Below, piece by piece: positions 59,860 to 64,000 of a DNA stretch of 64,000 nt. The first letter of the stretch is position 1; each line of letters starts with the position of its first letter. Source of the DNA: Physella acuta (lineage: Eukaryota > Mollusca > Gastropoda > Physidae); contig NW_026733020.1 of the NCBI RefSeq assembly GCF_028476545.1, forward strand, positions 1 to 64,000, given 5' to 3'. The notes beneath the pieces are model-generated. The model worked only from the letters and a program-made list of their open reading frames with translations, did not search any database and had not been told where the DNA came from. A program made the position numbers and the translations under genes.

Positions 59860-60515
59860 CACACATCTACACATATCTACACACACATCTACACATATCT
59901 ACACACACATCTACACATCAACTACACACATCTACACATATCTACACACACATCTACACACACATCTACACACATCTACACACACATCTACACACACATC
60001 TACACACATCTACACACATCTACACACACATCTACACACATCTACATACACATCTACACACATTTACCCACACACATCTACACACATCTAAACATACATC
60101 TACACATATCTACACACACATCTACACATATCTACACACATCTACACATATCTACACACACATCTACACATCAACTACACACATCTACACATATCTACAC
60201 ACACATCTACACACACATCTACACACATCTACACACACATCTACACATATCTACACACACATCTACACACACATCTACACACATCTACACACATCTACAC
60301 ACACATCTACATACACATCTACACACATTTACCCACACACATCTACACACATCTAAACATACATCTACATACATATCTACACACACATCTAAATACACAT
60401 CTACACACACATCTACACGCATCTACATACACAACTTCACCCATCTACACTCATCTACACAACATCTACACTCATCTACACATACATCTACACACATCTA
60501 CACACATCTACACAT
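59860..60515. repeat. ACATCTACAC minisatellite with long internal duplication
   Basis: 10- and 12-bp units (ACATCTACAC, ACATCTACACAC). A long ordered run including ACACATCAACTACACACATC and CATTTACCCACACACATC recurs about 250 bp apart, so the array was duplicated as a block. Confidence 0.92.
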
Positions 60516-61201
60516 AAAAACTAAAATAACAACTGCTATTCGAAAATAATACAATTACAAACGTAAGCCCTGCCATAGACCTAACCACAGCTTACTGTCT
60601 AACCTCAAACCTAACCCTTTTCTGATGGTCCGCTTTGGGCTTTCCGCCATTACTGCAGAAATTCAAAAATGTCTGGAACTTTGAAATATTTGTTTATGTC
60701 TATTTGTGAGCATGTTGGTGTGTATGTACGGGCGTGTGTTTTGTTAGTGCACACGCGTGTGTGTATGCGTGTTCGTGTTTGTATATGTATGTTTGTATGT
60801 TGCTGACGAGGTGGGACGGTGGTAACAATGCAGTAACACGACACATTTTTACTTTAAATTCAATTTATCATTTTCATTTTTATTTTATTTATTTTTTATT
60901 TCTTAAACAACGTCTCTTCCCTAACCTCAACTGCATATCACCTTGCACCTTACGCAGTTAGCAATGACAAGATATGATCTAAAAAAAATATCCCTCCCTA
61001 AACGTTTCTTCTTTTAAAACCTACATTCCTAGCGTCAATAAGTCTCGTAGACAGGCGAATCAATTAATCTCTAGATCAGTAGCCCCCAAACCCCCACCGT
61101 CACAAAGCTCCTTTGTCTCCCTCAAACCATTAGACGCTTTTCTTGTTTACATTTGGAAGCGTTAGAGTTTACACCCCCCTCCCCTTTACCGCTTATTTAC
61201 A
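60516..61201. other. Intergenic, nothing recognised
   Basis: A short TG-rich stretch lies at 60715-60800, then AT-rich. No gene. Confidence 0.5.
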
Positions 61202-61350
61202 TAAGTTAAAAGTGAAACTTGAAATGCGAGAACCGATACTTAACTTGGGGTAATAATCCATTTAAAGATATTGATCTATGTACTATTAAAGGTACTGTTC
61301 TCCTATTTCAATGTAGCTAAGCTTACTGTCTCCCATTCTATCTCGGTCCC
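61202..61350 (+). repeat. 149-bp dispersed module, copy B, ending at a (TA)n tract
   Basis: Second copy of the module at 57996-58144, same strand, with about six substitutions and no indel seen. It ends in CTCGGTCCC and then TATATA. Confidence 0.85.

Positions 61351-61431
<81 letters not shown>
61351..61431. repeat. (TA)n microsatellite
   Basis: TA array with one TATTAT break near 61370. Confidence 0.95.
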
Positions 61432-61435
<4 letters not shown>

Positions 61436-61618
61436 GTGAAAAGCTATCTGTCACAGGAGCAGAAACTACTGCGTTGTGCATTAACTAATACTGGGAAAGT
61501 AAATTTAAAAAAGCTTAAGTCCGTAACGTACCAATCAATGCTTAAGATAATTAATTTCTACCGGAACAAAAGCAATGTCAAGGACGACTTTTTTTGTTCT
61601 CCGCACGTAAGGGGTTAA
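61432..61618 (+). other. Open frame of about 60 codons, possible exon or relic, unknown
   Basis: After the TA array the frame reads WVKSYLSQEQKLLRCALTN, then TGKVNLKKLKSVTYQSML, and ends FFCSPHVRG before TAA. Composition is more protein-like than other frames in the repeats, and CAC|GTAAGG near the end resembles a donor. No start codon, family or partner exon is recognised. It may be chance. Confidence 0.12.
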
Positions 61619-61974
61619 TGTACACTTTCAGCCACGGCGAAAAGAGAGAGTGGCACTCCTAGCGGTCAGCTGGTTTGTTTTGGAATCCAGGCTTCTTTTT
61701 AAAATCGGTTATGCCAGGAGGGACTGGGTGTGTGGAATTCCTGGCTGGCACCTGTAGAACTGGACGCACTGTTCTTGTGATGGTGGTTTTTTTTTAGGGT
61801 GGGGGGGGGGGGGGGCATCTGTTGGGGCTGGGTAGGTCTTTGTGGCTGATAATTGAGGAGAATGGGGATGGGTTATGGGAAGGTTAGGGAGAATTGGGGT
61901 TAGGGGATTGTGAGTTTGGATTAAAAGTTTAATGTGTAGGTTATGAAGTTCATGGGGGAGGAGGGGGGGGGGGG
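61619..61974. other. Intergenic, G-rich
   Basis: G runs lie at 61801-61815 and 61961-61973. No gene. Confidence 0.4.
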
Positions 61975-62255
61975 AGTTCGGATTAATTAATTCATAGATT
62001 GGATAATTGGTTTGATTGATATGTTTGATAATTGGTTTCATTCGTAGGTTTGATATTGCGTTTATTTCTTACGTTGGATAATTGGTTTAATTCTTAGGTT
62101 GGGTAACTAGTTTAATTCATAGGTTTGATACTAGGTTTAATTCTTAGGTTGATAATTGCTTTAATTATTAGGTTAGGGCTAATTGCTTTCATTCTTAGAT
62201 TGGATAATTGGTTCAATTCTTAGGTTAAATAATTGGTTTAATTCTTAGGTTATGA
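61975..62255. repeat. ~25-bp tandem repeat, GGATAATTGGTTTAATTCTTAGGTT
   Basis: About ten diverged units; the core words are ATAATTGGTTTAATTC and TTAGGTT. Confidence 0.85.
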
Positions 62256-62749
62256 GGTGCGAAGAGGGGGTGTTAAAGACTATTGTAGATGTTAGAGAAT
62301 TGGTTATGGGGGGATAGAAGGGTTGGAGATTATTGAGATTAAGGTATGTAAATGTGGGGCGCTTGTGGAAGATTAGGAAAGGGAGTTAGGTGACGGTTAG
62401 GTGTAGATAAATGCGTACGGTAATGGCCAGTTAGGGTTAAAGAGGGGGCTGTGGATAAATGAGGAAGTGGTTTATCGAGTGTCCTCACTATGCTGATGGG
62501 AGAGCGGTAGTGTTAGGTTAGGGACAGTTTAAAGTAGAATATGCTAGTAGAGATATGTTGCAGGTCTGGAAAGTAGGTTGTGTGTAGAATATTAGAGATA
62601 GGTTGTGAGAAATTTAGAGAGAGATTAATGAAGTAGGTTTAGTCAGGGATTGTAGTTGAGGCTAACCTTACAGGTTACATTTTTAACGCTGTTTACCTGA
62701 TTAAGCCAGCCATTGTTTGGACAGGTAAACTAAGAAACAAAACACGTGG
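62256..62749. other. Intergenic, GTTAGG/TAGAGA low complexity
   Basis: No fixed period and no gene. Confidence 0.4.
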
Positions 62750-63455
62750 GTGTGAGGTCGGTGTGAAGTGGGTGTGAGGCGGGTGTGAGGTGGGTGTGAG
62801 GTGGGTGTGAGGTTAGGGTGAGGTGGGTGTGAGGTAGGAGTGAGGTGGGTGTGAGGTAGGAGTGAGGTGGGTGTGAGGTGGGTGTTAGGTGGATGTGAGG
62901 TGGGTGTGAGGTTAGGGTGAGGTGTGTGTGAGGTAGGAGTGAGGTGGGTGTGAGGTAGGTGTGAGGTGGGTGTGAGGTGTGTGTGAGGTGGGTGTTAGGT
63001 GGGTGTGAGGTGGGTTTGAGGTGTGTGTGAGGTGGATGTGAGCTGAGTGTGAGGTGGGCGTGAGGTGGGTGTGAGGTGGATGTGAGCTGAGTGTGAGGTG
63101 GGCGTGAGGTGGGTGTGAGGTGGGTGTGAGGTGGGTGTGAGGTGGGCGTGAGGTGGGAGTGAGGTGGGTGTTAGGTGGGTGTAAGGTGGGTGTGAGGTGT
63201 GTGTGAGGTGGATGTGAGGTGAGTGTGAGGTGGGCGTGAGGTGGGTGTGAGGTGGGTGTGAGGTGGGTGTGAGGTGGGTGTAGGGTGGGTGTGAGAGTGT
63301 GAGGTGGGTGTGAGGTGTTTGTGAGGTGGGTGTAAGGTGGATGAGTTGGGTGTGAGTTGGGTGTGAGGTGGGTGTGAGGTGTGTTCGAGGTGGGTGTGAG
63401 GTGGGTTTGAGGTTGGCGTTATGTGGGCGTGAGGTGGGTTTGAGGTGTGTGTGTG
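62750..63455. repeat. 10-bp minisatellite, GGTGTGAGGT
   Basis: About 70 units with a few variants (GGTGTTAGGT, GGATGTGAGC, GGCGTGAGGT). A block holding GGATGTGAGCTGAGTGTGAG recurs, showing duplication of longer segments. Minus-strand Pro/Thr/His frames are artefacts. Confidence 0.95.
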
Positions 63456-64000
63456 TGATGCAGCAGACAACGTACGCAGTTGTGGTGTTTACAATCTGAA
63501 ATGACGTCACACGGAACTGGGCGTGTTAACGATGGGCTAGTGTTAAGCCTGTTTTGTTTTAACCCCCGAACCTGTTTTCTCGCTCATTAACTTTGTAATT
63601 AATTACACCTCGTTCTTATTTTTCTTTTATTTCGCCCTTCTTCGCGGTATTACAGATGTGTTTACATTAAATAGCTTCGAATCAGGAAGTCAAAATTTAC
63701 ACAATTTATCTCGATATTAAATACATTTTTACAGTATCATTAAAATTAAATAAGAGCAAAATTGAACCACATTTGAACAAGTCTAAGTATTGAGTTTGGT
63801 AACAGTGACGTGTTTATGGTCAAATATTGTAACTCAATTTCAATACGTATATGGGACGATTTCATTTAAAACCATTTCGAGTTACACGCCAACTGCTTTA
63901 CCATCCTACCATACCACCGCAGATAAAGAATTCAATGAGTATTACAATTAAAGAAGATTAAATGAGGATTATGAGATAAAACAAATTATGCGGATGTCAG
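63456..64000. other. Intergenic AT-rich end of window
   Basis: No gene, repeat or element end recognised. Confidence 0.5.

Noticed and set aside
59860-60515. CRISPR-like array
   Set aside because: Units are 10-12 bp with no spacers; it is a plain minisatellite.
62995-63510. Pro/Thr/His-rich 171-codon frame
   Set aside because: Translation of the GGTGTGAGGT array.

Overview
The window is animal nuclear DNA. It holds one convincing protein-coding gene and is otherwise dominated by short non-autonomous mobile elements, minisatellites and simple repeats. The best guess for the source is a lophotrochozoan, perhaps a gastropod mollusc. The basis is a spliced PIM-type kinase with GT-AG introns, tRNA-derived SINEs whose body recalls the MetaSINE-type central domain, intron arrays of TCTAGA/AGATCT, and very many poly(G)/poly(C) and (TA)n tracts. 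This placement is an inference. Nothing suggests bacterial DNA, CRISPR, operons, rRNA, or any retrovirus-like or other virus-like element.

Layout. Positions 1-5.8 kb carry hAT-like MITEs with intact 8-bp target duplications, a small CAGAGTTTCTTCCAG-ended MITE, tandem repeats and a cluster of TGACGTCA (CRE-type) sites. From about 5.8 to 14.3 kb lies a complete minus-strand PIM-family serine/threonine kinase gene: five coding exons encode 358 aa, with a long AT-rich 3' UTR candidate downstream and a GC-box promoter candidate upstream. From 14.3 to 22 kb there is AT-rich spacer, one CpG-richer CCAAT-bearing segment, and two inverted copies of a roughly 1-kb foldback-like element. Each copy has its own perfect 8-bp target duplication.

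From 22 to 44 kb the sequence is G/C-run and TG-rich degenerate repeats, MITEs, SINE pieces and minisatellites, including a 12-bp array with a 71-bp higher-order period. At 44.4-45.7 kb is a 48-bp minisatellite that appears to have grown out of the inside of a SINE. From 46 to 64 kb come further SINE copies, one with a clean 14-bp target duplication, a truncated third foldback copy, and arrays with 47-, 21-, 40- and 10-bp units. A 149-bp module occurs twice, each time directly beside a (TA)n tract.

The one gene acts alone here, so there is no visible gene system. The most noteworthy biology is in the mobile elements: how they carry homopolymer tracts, and how their internal segments become satellites. 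Several long open frames in the window are by-products of tandem repeats whose unit length is divisible by three, and are not called as genes.
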